Source of the DNA: a virus
Virus record (IMG/VR): IMGVR_UViG_3300048839_001175
Span: 1 to 23,372 of that record
DNA length: 23,372 nucleotides
Direction: 5' to 3' (one strand)
Position 1 is the first letter of the stretch; every line of letters begins with the position of its first letter. Positions 8,319 to 15,172 of this stretch are shown here, piece by piece. A program made the translations under genes and the position numbers. Under the pieces are notes generated by a model, which did no database searches, had not been told where the DNA came from, and was given only the letters and a program-made list of their open reading frames with translations.

Positions 8319-8373
8319 AACGCCCCTTGTCTCAGGTTTTGTTTTGGGCAACGATTAGAGGGGGGATTAAACC

Positions 8374-9078
8374 GTGGCATATAGGACTTTCGGCGACTTG
8401 AGCACTCAGGTTCAGCGTGAGCTTGACATTGAGGATGAGGAATTCATCCAGCCTCAAGAACTCATCGAGTATTTCAATTCCGGTGTGCGAATCGTCGAAA
8501 GCGAAATCGTGAAGCTTGGGCTTCGGGACAAATACCTGCAAAGCGAAAGCACCATTTCTCTGGTTCAAGCCCAACAAGACTACGACCTGCCAGCCGACAT
8601 CATTGAGAACAAGGTCCGAAAAATCGTCTACCGGGACGGCTCGATCATTTACACTCTCAAACCCCTTAAGGGTGAGTCGGCCTACGAGGCCGAGGATGTG
8701 CTCAACCAGTATCCGGGTTCCGACTACTATCGGTACATGCTCTACAAAGACCCCTCCACAAAAACCCAAAAGCTCAGACTTGTCCCCAAAGCAGGCAAGG
8801 CCCTGGCCAATGGGCTTCGGGTTATTTATTTCCGCGACCTCAATCGCTACTTGAGTGACGGGACCAATTGCGACATGCCGGACATTTGCTATGAGTATTT
8901 GCTCAGCTACGTTCGGCTCCGTTGCTACATGAAGGAAACCCACGTCAACACAGCAAGCGAAAAACAGATTCACGATTCAATGCTCGCGCTCATGCGCGAA
9001 ACTTTGCAGGGTCAAGTGGCCGACCCTGACATGGACTTGATCGACCAAGACTTGAGCCACTATGAGGACCAATCATAA
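8374..9078 (+). CDS. Head-tail adaptor (gp6/gp11-like)
   Basis: This 234-residue protein has a GTG start at 8374 behind a six-G run at 8360-8365 (spacing 8). It is predicted mostly helical, acidic, and opens with YRTFGDLSTQVQRELDIEDE and ELIEYFNSGVRIVESEIVKL, typical of podovirus adaptor proteins (T7 gp11 tail tubular A and P22 gp4-type) in which an N-terminal helical bundle docks under the portal. A central beta part (LVQAQQDYDLPADIIENKVR) and C-terminal helices (ICYEYLLSYVRLRCYMKETH) follow the same plan. It sits right after the nozzle-like gene and ends in a TAATG overlap with the next gene. I am fairly sure of the class and unsure of the exact family. Confidence 0.7.
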   Translation: MAYRTFGDLSTQVQRELDIEDEEFIQPQELIEYFNSGVRIVESEIVKLGLRDKYLQSESTISLVQAQQDYDLPADIIENKVRKIVYRDGSIIYTLKPLKGESAYEAEDVLNQYPGSDYYRYMLYKDPSTKTQKLRLVPKAGKALANGLRVIYFRDLNRYLSDGTNCDMPDICYEYLLSYVRLRCYMKETHVNTASEKQIHDSMLALMRETLQGQVADPDMDLIDQDLSHYEDQS

Positions 9079-9824
9079 TGGGAAAAGGTGGGGGATTTCG
9101 TGCCCGGCAGGCAAGCCCTGCGGAAATCGCGGCCAAGCAAAAAGCTGAAGAACTCGCCGCCCAACGTGAGCTTGAGCGCCGCCAAAGCTTGGCTAGGAAA
9201 GGTGTGATTGAGTACAAACAATCCGCCCAAGAAAAAGCCGCAGGCGTCCTGCCGCCGAGCCTCGAAGGCTACCGTGACCTCAACACGGGCGAACTTCTCG
9301 GGCAGTACAAATTTGACCCCTACCAAGGCGAAGCTGTTCAGGCATTGAAGCAACAGGCGTTCGCGCAAGGGGATTCCCCGTGGGCGCAGCTTCAAAACCA
9401 AAAGCTGGCGCTTGAGCAATCGGGACTGATGGATTCAGCGGCCAAGCAACAAATGCAGGCCGCGGCCCAGAACCAAGCGCAGCTTGCCATGACCGGCGGA
9501 TTATCCGGCGGCGCCAGGGAACGAATGGCGAGAATGGGGGCGCGGGACCTCATGATGGCGCGCCAAGGGATTTCCCGCCAGGGCGCCATGGGCCGCATGG
9601 GCATCCAGGAACAAGACTTGGCCCGCAAAGAGAGTTTGCTCGGCACGTTCGCCAATGCCGAACAGCGCGCCCAGGAAATGAATTTGGGCTCGCTCAAAGA
9701 GGACATTAACCGCAAGGCCATGTTCGAGTCGGGTCGCTACGGTGAGCAAATGAAAGCTTGGGCGGCGAAACAATCCGCCGACGCTCAGCGGGCCGCCGCC
9801 TCGAAATCGGGGGGAAAGAAGTGA
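9078..9824 (+). CDS. Ala/Gln-rich putative internal or ejection protein
   Basis: This 248-residue protein starts at ATG 9078 (TAATG overlap). It opens with MGKGGGFRARQASPAEIAAK and is highly helical and rich in Ala, Gln, Met and Arg (for example MQAAAQNQAQLAMTGGLSGG; LGTFANAEQRAQEMNLG), ending in a low-complexity SKSGGKK tail. There is no membrane span or enzymatic motif. It is placed between the adaptor and an acetyltransferase-like gene, at the start of the block that in P22-type phages holds gp7/gp20/gp16 DNA-injection proteins. I infer an internal virion or ejection role but do not recognise a named family. Confidence 0.55.
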   Translation: MGKGGGFRARQASPAEIAAKQKAEELAAQRELERRQSLARKGVIEYKQSAQEKAAGVLPPSLEGYRDLNTGELLGQYKFDPYQGEAVQALKQQAFAQGDSPWAQLQNQKLALEQSGLMDSAAKQQMQAAAQNQAQLAMTGGLSGGARERMARMGARDLMMARQGISRQGAMGRMGIQEQDLARKESLLGTFANAEQRAQEMNLGSLKEDINRKAMFESGRYGEQMKAWAAKQSADAQRAAASKSGGKK

Positions 9825-10327
9825 CGTTGAAGGTTCTCCATTACGAAGACTTCAAGCAAATCGTTGAGGATGCTCACCTGATTTGCTTCAAGGAACTTCG
9901 CCCGAGACAATTCAACACCTTCAACTACGCCATTCTCATCGAGAATGAGCAAGGCACTCCCATGGCCTACGCCACAATTATCGAATTGGACAAAGACACC
10001 TGCTACATGCAGCACGGGGGCGCGTTTCCCGGAAGTGAAAAGGGGCCGGGCGCAGTTCGGGCCTACCACATGATTATGAATTACTTGCGCGAGAGTTACG
10101 CGCGCTCATCGACAATTATCAAGAACACGAATATCGCCATGATAAAACTCGCCTACTCAGCGGGGTTCATTATCCACGGCGTTGATTACATGGAAGACGG
10201 AATTTATTTACACTTAATGAACGATTTCAGGGGGGACGACAATGGCTTGGTGGATTCCAGTAGCGATGGCCGCGGGCTCAATGCTCCAGCAGGGGGAGCA
10301 ACAACGCCAGCAACGGCGGGCCGATAA
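9821..10327 (+). CDS. GNAT-fold acetyltransferase-like phage protein
   Basis: I chose the GTG at 9821 (GTGA overlap with the preceding stop), with GGGGGAAAGAA just upstream. The first ~132 residues have a GNAT layout: strand GTPMAYATIIEL, then CYMQHGGAFPGSEKGPGAVR, which occupies the place of the acetyl-CoA pyrophosphate-binding loop, then a helix, and IKNTNIAMIKLAYSAGFIIH leading into a final strand (DGIYLHLM). The N-x-x-M-x-x-L-A-x-x-x-G-F pattern is strong for phage GNAT proteins, including those related to T7 gp13 near ejection genes. The last ~28 residues are Gly/Ala/Thr low complexity and overlap the next gene by 86 bp. Enzyme activity is unproven; it may be a structural relative. Confidence 0.65.
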   Translation: MTLKVLHYEDFKQIVEDAHLICFKELRPRQFNTFNYAILIENEQGTPMAYATIIELDKDTCYMQHGGAFPGSEKGPGAVRAYHMIMNYLRESYARSSTIIKNTNIAMIKLAYSAGFIIHGVDYMEDGIYLHLMNDFRGDDNGLVDSSSDGRGLNAPAGGATTPATAGR

Positions 10328-10631
10328 AGCGAGCATGATGGCGAACGCCGCCGCCATTGAGCACAGCCCGTGGACCGGGATGCAAACTCAAATGCAGGGG
10401 CCGAAACCAACCGGCGGGATGGGAAGCGTCCTTGGAGCCGGGGCTCAAGGTGCCATGATGGGGGCGATGTTTAACCAGGCGAACCCGGCGACACCGGGGC
10501 AAAAGCCGTCCATCTATAAGCCAAAGACCGTGGACGAGGAACAGCTATTGAAGGGTCAATACCAGGGGACCTCAATGCCCTCGACCATGAACTCGCGGTT
10601 TTCTCCCTGGGGCGGAATGATAAATTCATGA
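10242..10631 (+). CDS. Small virion-associated protein with WWIP N-terminus
   Basis: This 129-residue protein starts at ATG 10242 behind a six-G run (10230-10235, spacing 6). It opens MAWWIPVAMAAGSMLQQGEQ, a short hydrophobic N-terminus followed by Gln/Arg-rich helix, then HSPWTGMQTQMQGPKPTGGM and a Gly/Ala/Met stretch. I have the impression of a phage family with an N-terminal WWIP..A segment and an SPWTGM motif found beside ejection genes, but no function is known to me. It overlaps the preceding gene by 86 bp and the next by ATGA. A membrane-interacting internal protein is possible. Confidence 0.55.
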   Translation: MAWWIPVAMAAGSMLQQGEQQRQQRRADKASMMANAAAIEHSPWTGMQTQMQGPKPTGGMGSVLGAGAQGAMMGAMFNQANPATPGQKPSIYKPKTVDEEQLLKGQYQGTSMPSTMNSRFSPWGGMINS

Positions 10632-10831
10632 AGCTGAGAACCGAAATCCACCAGGACCACCCGTGGTGGCATAAACTTTTTTGGGAGCACATTCACGAGG
10701 TTATCGAGGATGGTGAGGCGGAAGACCCGGACACCAGGATGCCAGCGGTAACGAAGACCACGATATACGAATGCAGCTTTCCAAATTGTCGGTTCCATAA
10801 AACTGAAACCAGAATTTGGTGCGATTACTAG
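10628..10831 (+). CDS. Hypothetical protein, possible small Zn-binding C-terminus
   Basis: This 67-residue protein begins with ATGA, overlapping the preceding stop by four bases. It has an aromatic, His-rich N-terminus (HPWWHKLFWEHIHEV), an acidic middle, and a C-terminus with C49-x4-C54-x2-H57-x7-C65 that could hold a metal ion. I do not recognise the family. Context is the internal-virion-protein block; the next gene starts 11 bp later with its own ribosome-binding site. Confidence 0.5.
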   Translation: MKLRTEIHQDHPWWHKLFWEHIHEVIEDGEAEDPDTRMPAVTKTTIYECSFPNCRFHKTETRIWCDY

Positions 10832-10842
10832 GGAGACTTTAA

Positions 10843-12117
10843 ATGGCCAACGGATTAAATGCCTACTTGCCAGTGGACGACGAGGAACTCAACCCCGCCG
10901 CCCCAACTCTCATGGATTACATGGCGGTGGATGAAATGGGTAACGCCCGTGTGGCCCCGCAGGCCACAGCGGAATCCGGGGCATTGGCCAAGATGTATGA
11001 CGAGCTATCTCGCAAGGCGGTTTCCGACGAGCAAGCCGGAATCTCCCAATTGTCCAAGTACCTCGATGACTACCAAGCCCAGCCCCAAGAAACCGATTTC
11101 CGAGCACTGGCCGCATGGGCCGACACTCTCAGACCTGGAACCAAGATTGCGGATGTTGCCGCGGCTATGGCACCGAACCGTGAGGCCAGGACACAAAAAT
11201 TCCTGGAGCTTCAAGACAAGCTCCAACAGCGTAAAGGTGGACTTGCCCAGCGCCAGCTTTCGGGACTAACCGCACAGCTTAACCGCCAGGCGCAATCCGA
11301 CATGCTCAAACAAAGACAACTCGCGGCGGACCAACAATTCCAGCAACGCCAAGACCTGGCCAAACAAAAAGCCGAATTTGAAAAAGCTAGATCGGCAGAG
11401 TACGAGCGCCACAACAAAGTGATGGAAGACATCGCGGCACGCCGAATTGAGGCCGACATGGCCCGCCTTGCCGGAACCCAAGGCCGCGCCGATAAACGGC
11501 AGGAAGCTGGCCTTGCTGAAAAGCGCGAGAAAAAGGTCGAAGACCATTTGATTAAATTTGAGCAAAAGGCCATCGATGCCGTACCGCTAGTGGAAAACCT
11601 CGAAGCCATCGAGGACATCATCGGCGGCAAGCTTGAGCAATTCGACCCAAAGACCGGGACCATCAATGGGAAAAAGGTGGATTTGCCTGGCAAGTCCATC
11701 CCCGGTGTGGGGCGAGTGTTCATGCCTGGTAGCGTGGGCGAATCTTTGCAGGCCGCGTTCTCCAACATCTTCAACACCACGTTAAAAGAACGAAGCGGTG
11801 CTGCGGTGACGGACCAGGAATTGGTTCGTATGAAAAGCGAATTCGCGCAAGGCAAGTTCAACACCGAAGAAAAGATGCTTGAGGCTTTGCAGCGGTACAA
11901 AAACATTCTTCGCAAACGGATGCGCCAACACGAGGCCGCATTCTCCCCTGAAGTTAGGGAGCGGTTTAAGAAACAAGGCGGGATGCTCGCCGACGATTTC
12001 TTCCCCGAACCCGGCGCTGGTAAACCCCCGCCCGGAGCAACCCGAAAAGAGTGGGAAGGTAAAACCTACGAACTCCAGGGAGACACCTGGGTAGAAGTTG
12101 AGCCGGGAGCACAGTAA
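10843..12117 (+). CDS. Coiled-coil putative ejection/internal virion protein
   Basis: This 424-residue protein starts at ATG 10843 behind GGGAGACTTTAA. Residues ~115-240 form a long charged coiled coil rich in Gln, Arg and Ala (QLNRQAQSDMLKQRQLAADQ; KAEFEKARSAEYERHNKVM). A second domain (~270-370) reads IPGVGRVFMPGSVGESLQ then LKERSGAAVTDQELVRMKSE and EKMLEALQRYKNILRKRMRQ, a module I associate with phage genes downstream of adaptors. A Pro/Gly-rich linker precedes a small C-terminal piece (RKEWEGKTYELQGDTWVEVE) that looks like a short carbohydrate- or structure-binding strand pair. There is no membrane span. It is coupled to the next gene (TAATG). Likely a DNA-injection or internal virion component, in the place of the P22 gp7/gp20 proteins; inferred from context. 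Confidence 0.6.
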   Translation: MANGLNAYLPVDDEELNPAAPTLMDYMAVDEMGNARVAPQATAESGALAKMYDELSRKAVSDEQAGISQLSKYLDDYQAQPQETDFRALAAWADTLRPGTKIADVAAAMAPNREARTQKFLELQDKLQQRKGGLAQRQLSGLTAQLNRQAQSDMLKQRQLAADQQFQQRQDLAKQKAEFEKARSAEYERHNKVMEDIAARRIEADMARLAGTQGRADKRQEAGLAEKREKKVEDHLIKFEQKAIDAVPLVENLEAIEDIIGGKLEQFDPKTGTINGKKVDLPGKSIPGVGRVFMPGSVGESLQAAFSNIFNTTLKERSGAAVTDQELVRMKSEFAQGKFNTEEKMLEALQRYKNILRKRMRQHEAAFSPEVRERFKKQGGMLADDFFPEPGAGKPPPGATRKEWEGKTYELQGDTWVEVEPGAQ

Positions 12118-13763
12118 TGCCGGAAGCGTTTAAAAAGGGCGAAGCGCCCTGGGAAATCAGTGAGCCGCAGGCTGGGTTTAAAGCAGGGCAGGCCCCGTGG
12201 GACCAAGCGCCCGAGGCTCCGGAAGCACCAATTACTGAGAAGTTCTCCGGCGGCGAATCCACCCTTCAGGGCGTAGGCCAGGGCGCAAGCCTTGGGTACC
12301 TGCCGGAACTCCAAGCCGGGGCTGAGGTCGCTTTGGACCGATTGCTCCCTGAGCGATTTGGCGGGCAGAGGAACCTCAAACTCAAAGAGGCCCTAAAGCA
12401 ATGGCGTGGCCGGGACCAGGCCATAGCAACCGAGGACCCCCTTGCCTACGGCGCTGGGACGGTCGCTGGCGGGGCCGCCATTCCAATCCCTGGTGCAACC
12501 GTGGCCAAGGGCGGAACGATGCTCACACGGGCGGCCAAGGCCGTAGGAACCGGCGCTGGACTCGGCTTTGTGGCCAACCCCGGCGAGACTGATGACCAAC
12601 TACAAGCTCGACTAGACCAGGCCAAAATGGGTGGGGCACTGGCGGCTGGCGGCAGTGCTTTGGGTAAAGCCCTATCCGGTGCCGGGTCGGCGCTCAAAGC
12701 CGGTAGACAGCAATTGGCGTTTAAGTTGGCCGGAGCCCGCAAAGCCCACATGAAGGACATTGCCAAATTCAAGATCGGCGACGACCTCGAAAAGTTCATG
12801 CAAAAAGAGGGGATGCTTAAGCCCGGCCAAACCTTTGAGACCGCCTTGGAAAAATCCACGGCCATCGTGGACGACGCCGGGAAACAAATTGGTCAAACCT
12901 ATAAAAGCGTCACTGACGACTTAAGCCGCCTAGCGGATGATTCCCCGGAAATTGCCAAAGCCCTCGATAAAACCAAACTCACCGCCCGCGATGTGGCGGC
13001 GGAAGTTCTCCGCAAGGCTAGACAAGAATTGCGGGGAACCGCCGAAGGCAACAAGGCGCTCGGACAATTGCGTTCGGAAATGAAAAACCTGGCGTCCCTT
13101 GACCGCCGGAGGACGGAAGTAAATACCGTCATGAAGCCTGGGAAATTCGACTATGCGTCCGGCACACGGGAAATGATTCCGGTAACAACCAAAACCACCA
13201 AGGTGCCGGAAACCCCATTTGAAGAAATTCTCAATTACCGCAAATCCCTCGACGACATTGCCGGGTACAACAAGACGTTCAACGAATCAAAGACCGGACA
13301 AAAGGCTTTGAAAATCGCCCGCAACGTCATCAAGGAAAAACTCGATAAGCGCATCGCCGACGTGGAGGCGGTATCGAAACTCGCAGGCGGTGATTCCGGG
13401 GACCGGCTTAAGCGCCTCAAGGAACTCAACCACCGCTACCGCATGGCCCGAAACGTCCAAAAGATGGCGGAAGACAGGGCGGCTGGCGAAGCGGCCAAAG
13501 CGAATTTAGGCTTGCTTGAAACCATCGCCGGAACTGGTTACGCGGCGTCGGAAATCGCCCGCGGCGAAGACCCGCTGAAAGCGATAGGTAAAGGCATTGT
13601 CGGTGGGATTGCATTGAGGCAGGCTCGTAAATATGGCCCCGGCATTGGCTACCAAACCGTGCGCGGAGCGGAAGCCCTAAGCCGACCGCTCAGGGCCGCA
13701 TCGAAAATTCCAGTTGGTTCATACGTGGTACCGTGGACGCTGATGAATAGGGAGAACAAGTAA
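12117..13763 (+). CDS. Large Ala/Gly/Lys-rich putative ejection protein
   Basis: This 548-residue protein starts at ATG 12117 (TAATG overlap). The N-terminus has two AGQAPW / KKGEAPW-type repeats and STLQGVGQGASLGYLPELQA, a glycine-rich motif I know from proteins in late phage operons. A small-residue stretch follows (~105-150, GAGTVAGGAAIPIPGATVAK) that could insert into membranes, as in P22 gp16-like or T7 gp16-like ejection proteins. The middle (~195-460) is long and helical, with many Lys, Asp and Glu. Near the C-terminus GKGIVGGIALRQARKYGP is another glycine-rich hydrophobic patch. No lytic transglycosylase glutamate motif could be picked out. The likely role is to form part of the DNA translocation channel in the host envelope; inferred. 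Confidence 0.6.
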   Translation: MPEAFKKGEAPWEISEPQAGFKAGQAPWDQAPEAPEAPITEKFSGGESTLQGVGQGASLGYLPELQAGAEVALDRLLPERFGGQRNLKLKEALKQWRGRDQAIATEDPLAYGAGTVAGGAAIPIPGATVAKGGTMLTRAAKAVGTGAGLGFVANPGETDDQLQARLDQAKMGGALAAGGSALGKALSGAGSALKAGRQQLAFKLAGARKAHMKDIAKFKIGDDLEKFMQKEGMLKPGQTFETALEKSTAIVDDAGKQIGQTYKSVTDDLSRLADDSPEIAKALDKTKLTARDVAAEVLRKARQELRGTAEGNKALGQLRSEMKNLASLDRRRTEVNTVMKPGKFDYASGTREMIPVTTKTTKVPETPFEEILNYRKSLDDIAGYNKTFNESKTGQKALKIARNVIKEKLDKRIADVEAVSKLAGGDSGDRLKRLKELNHRYRMARNVQKMAEDRAAGEAAKANLGLLETIAGTGYAASEIARGEDPLKAIGKGIVGGIALRQARKYGPGIGYQTVRGAEALSRPLRAASKIPVGSYVVPWTLMNRENK

Positions 13764-14002
13764 TGGCGACCAATCGAGATTTTGGCAACATGCTCAAGGC
13801 CAAACCCGCAACCAAGGGCATTCAAAAGAAACCAAAGAAAAGCTCACCCTGGCTGAAGATGGGGAAAAAGGACGAGCCGCCGGGGGAGAAAATCGCCCAA
13901 GAGCGCAAGGTCCCGAGGTTCCAACAACGGAAGAAAAAACGCGCCTTCAAACCAATGGATTCCGCCCGTCGAGCCATGGGCATCCGAAACAGTAGCTACT
14001 AA
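13763..14002 (+). CDS. Small, very basic protein near the end of the late operon
   Basis: This 79-residue protein starts at ATG 13763 (TAATG overlap). It is strongly basic, with Lys/Arg clusters (KPATKGIQKKPKKSSPWLKM; PRFQQRKKKRAFKPMDSARR), no hydrophobic core and probably mostly disordered. Such proteins can bind nucleic acid or fill space in the capsid, but nothing specific shows. It follows the ejection genes and precedes a strong AAGGAG site at 14001-14006 for the next gene. The family is not recognised. Confidence 0.55.
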   Translation: MATNRDFGNMLKAKPATKGIQKKPKKSSPWLKMGKKDEPPGEKIAQERKVPRFQQRKKKRAFKPMDSARRAMGIRNSSY

Positions 14003-14013
14003 GGAGTTCAAAG

Positions 14014-14256
14014 ATGGAAGTGAAAATCCACGCCCAGCCGCTCGAAAGTTCCGAGGCCAAGGAAAAGAAATACGGCAAGTACGACGACTGGGAAATTGAA
14101 TCCGCGGCGCGCACACTCATCGAGGCCGAGGAAATCAAAAAGGACAAAGAGAAAATGAAGTACGTCGGCGAATGCCTGAAAGCCAAAGGCGACGCCTACA
14201 GTGCGGCCATCACTTCTCTTGATGACCTTCGCAAACTCGCTAACAAAAAATCCTAA
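14014..14256 (+). CDS. Small charged helical protein of unknown function
   Basis: This 80-residue protein starts at ATG 14014 behind AAGGAG. It is rich in Lys and Glu and helical (SAARTLIEAEEIKKDKEKM; DAYSAAITSLDDLRKLANKK), with no membrane span. Its 'AARTLIEAEEI...D...........' pattern is common in small phage proteins found near the end of late operons. The partner and role are unknown. Confidence 0.55.
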   Translation: MEVKIHAQPLESSEAKEKKYGKYDDWEIESAARTLIEAEEIKKDKEKMKYVGECLKAKGDAYSAAITSLDDLRKLANKKS

Positions 14257-14257
14257 C

Positions 14258-14419
14258 ATGGACAAAAAGGTCAAGTGGGTAAAAGACCTTTACGATGTCT
14301 GTACCTCATGCAACAAGCGCGCATGGCTGTGCTGGTACACTGAGGACGACGTTGTTTGCGAGGAATGTTTCAAGATACTCACATCAACTGAGAAACCAAA
14401 AACAACCCCACCGTCTTAG
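14258..14419 (+). CDS. Small zinc-ribbon protein
   Basis: I chose ATG 14258, one base after the preceding stop. A start at 14201 in this frame would overlap the preceding gene by 56 bp. No ribosome-binding site is seen, so it probably relies on coupled reinitiation. The 53-residue product carries C15-x2-C18 and C34-x2-C37 (DVCTSCNK, VCEECFKI), plus C25, a classic treble-clef/zinc-ribbon layout. Small proteins of this type may bind DNA, RNA or protein. It is the last gene before the convergence point and terminator hairpin. A role is not assigned. Confidence 0.6.
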   Translation: MDKKVKWVKDLYDVCTSCNKRAWLCWYTEDDVVCEECFKILTSTEKPKTTPPS

Positions 14420-14431
14420 GATTGTGGGCGC

Positions 14432-14452
14432 GGGGGACCTGAAAAGGCCCCC
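14432..14452. terminator. GAAA-loop hairpin at convergent gene ends
   Basis: Bases 14432-14436 (GGGGG) and 14438-14440 (CCT) pair with 14445-14447 (AGG) and 14448-14452 (CCCCC), with one bulged A and a GAAA loop. It lies 13 bp after the last plus-strand gene and 5 bp beyond the end of the last minus-strand gene. The following TTGCTTTA is a weak U-tract for the plus strand, and none exists for the minus. It is probably a shared, imperfect terminator. Confidence 0.6.
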
Positions 14453-14457
14453 TTGCT

Positions 14458-14880
14458 TTAGGCATTGCCTTCCACCGGCTTTAAGTGTGACGGCGCTTTT
14501 TCTTCCGGCTCCATTTCAATAAACGGCTCCAGCTTATAGAGTTCCACCGCACTTAGGGCCGTGCCCTCAAGTTCCACGGATTTAATTTTCGGGATCTTGA
14601 ATTTGGCCTTGGTCTCCGCGAACTCTTTTTCCGCCGCTTCGGCCTCGGGCTTTAACTTCTCGTCTTTGAGTTCCAGGGTTTTGGTTTCCTGGTTAAACTT
14701 GAAGTATTTATCCTGAAGGGCCTTGGCCACGGCGTCGGCCTTTTTTTGCTCGGTCTCCAGCGCCTTCACTATCGCCAAAATCTTGACGGTCGTGGCGTAG
14801 GGAACCCGCTGCCGGGCCAGCCCATTGAGCGCGCCGTTTAGGTCATGGTTCCGCAGTTGAAGCCAATTCATTTCGATCAC
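14458..14880 (-). CDS. DUF1617-like phage protein
   Basis: This 140-residue protein starts at GTG 14880 behind GAGGGGGAAGAT (spacing 5); the ATG at 14871 is farther from the site. It overlaps the nuclease gene by 38 bp. The order of elements is: helical LNGALNGLARQRVPYATTVK, a long acidic coiled segment (KALETEQKKADAVAKALQDK), then FKIPKIKSVELEGTALSAVE and LYKLEPFIEME. This matches the layout of the phage family I know as DUF1617, including the ending 'ls..eLy.LepFi'. Its function is unknown to me. It is the last gene of the early/replication operon. Confidence 0.55.
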   Translation of the reverse strand: MIEMNWLQLRNHDLNGALNGLARQRVPYATTVKILAIVKALETEQKKADAVAKALQDKYFKFNQETKTLELKDEKLKPEAEAAEKEFAETKAKFKIPKIKSVELEGTALSAVELYKLEPFIEMEPEEKAPSHLKPVEGNA

Positions 14881-15172
14881 ATCTTCCCCCTCGGGCTAAG
14901 CCCTTTAACGCTTCAAGTACCTTGTTCCAGTTTCCAGGGTGGACGACGATACCCATGCCGCCCGCCCGATTTATTAGTTCCAGTGTGTGGGCCTGAAGCC
15001 TTGATGCCTTGGCGCGTTCGCTGCGCTTTAACTCCAGCCCCACAAACATCCCGTTAATGCACAGTATGAAGTCCGGAATTCCCGCTAAGCTCCGTTCGCT
15101 CGCCTTGAAGAACCACACGTTCGGAAGTTCCTTCAGGGCTTTCCTGACCTTCACTTGGAATTGACGCTCCAA
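14843..15172 (-). CDS. VRR-NUC domain nuclease
   Basis: This 109-residue protein is a compact VRR-NUC (PD-(D/E)xK superfamily) enzyme. LAGIPDFILC holds the aspartate (D34), GLELKRSE holds E47 and K49, and LQAHTLELINRAGGMGIVVH holds the conserved Gln (Q60) and hydrophobic core. Phage VRR-NUC proteins are thought to cut branched DNA in replication or recombination. The annotated start is a TTG at 15172 with no well-placed ribosome-binding site. A GGGGG run at 15188-15192 lies 6 nt before an in-frame ATC (15179-15181), so a non-canonical start or a frameshift from the polymerase gene is possible. It overlaps the polymerase gene by 119 bp and the following DUF1617-like gene by 38 bp. Confidence 0.8.
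   Translation of the reverse strand: MERQFQVKVRKALKELPNVWFFKASERSLAGIPDFILCINGMFVGLELKRSERAKASRLQAHTLELINRAGGMGIVVHPGNWNKVLEALKGLARGGRCDRNELASTAEP

Noticed and set aside
8324-8346. Possible terminator (CCTTG, TCT, CAGG then TTTTGTTTT) after the 756-residue gene
   Set aside because: The stem has only four pairs with a bulge and a 3-nt loop, and the next gene continues the operon.
11211-11915. Long antisense open frame (about 234 codons) over the coiled-coil gene, and a similar one at 8332-8973
   Set aside because: They are in the opposite frame of well-supported genes, are low complexity or lack motifs, and have no independent start signal.
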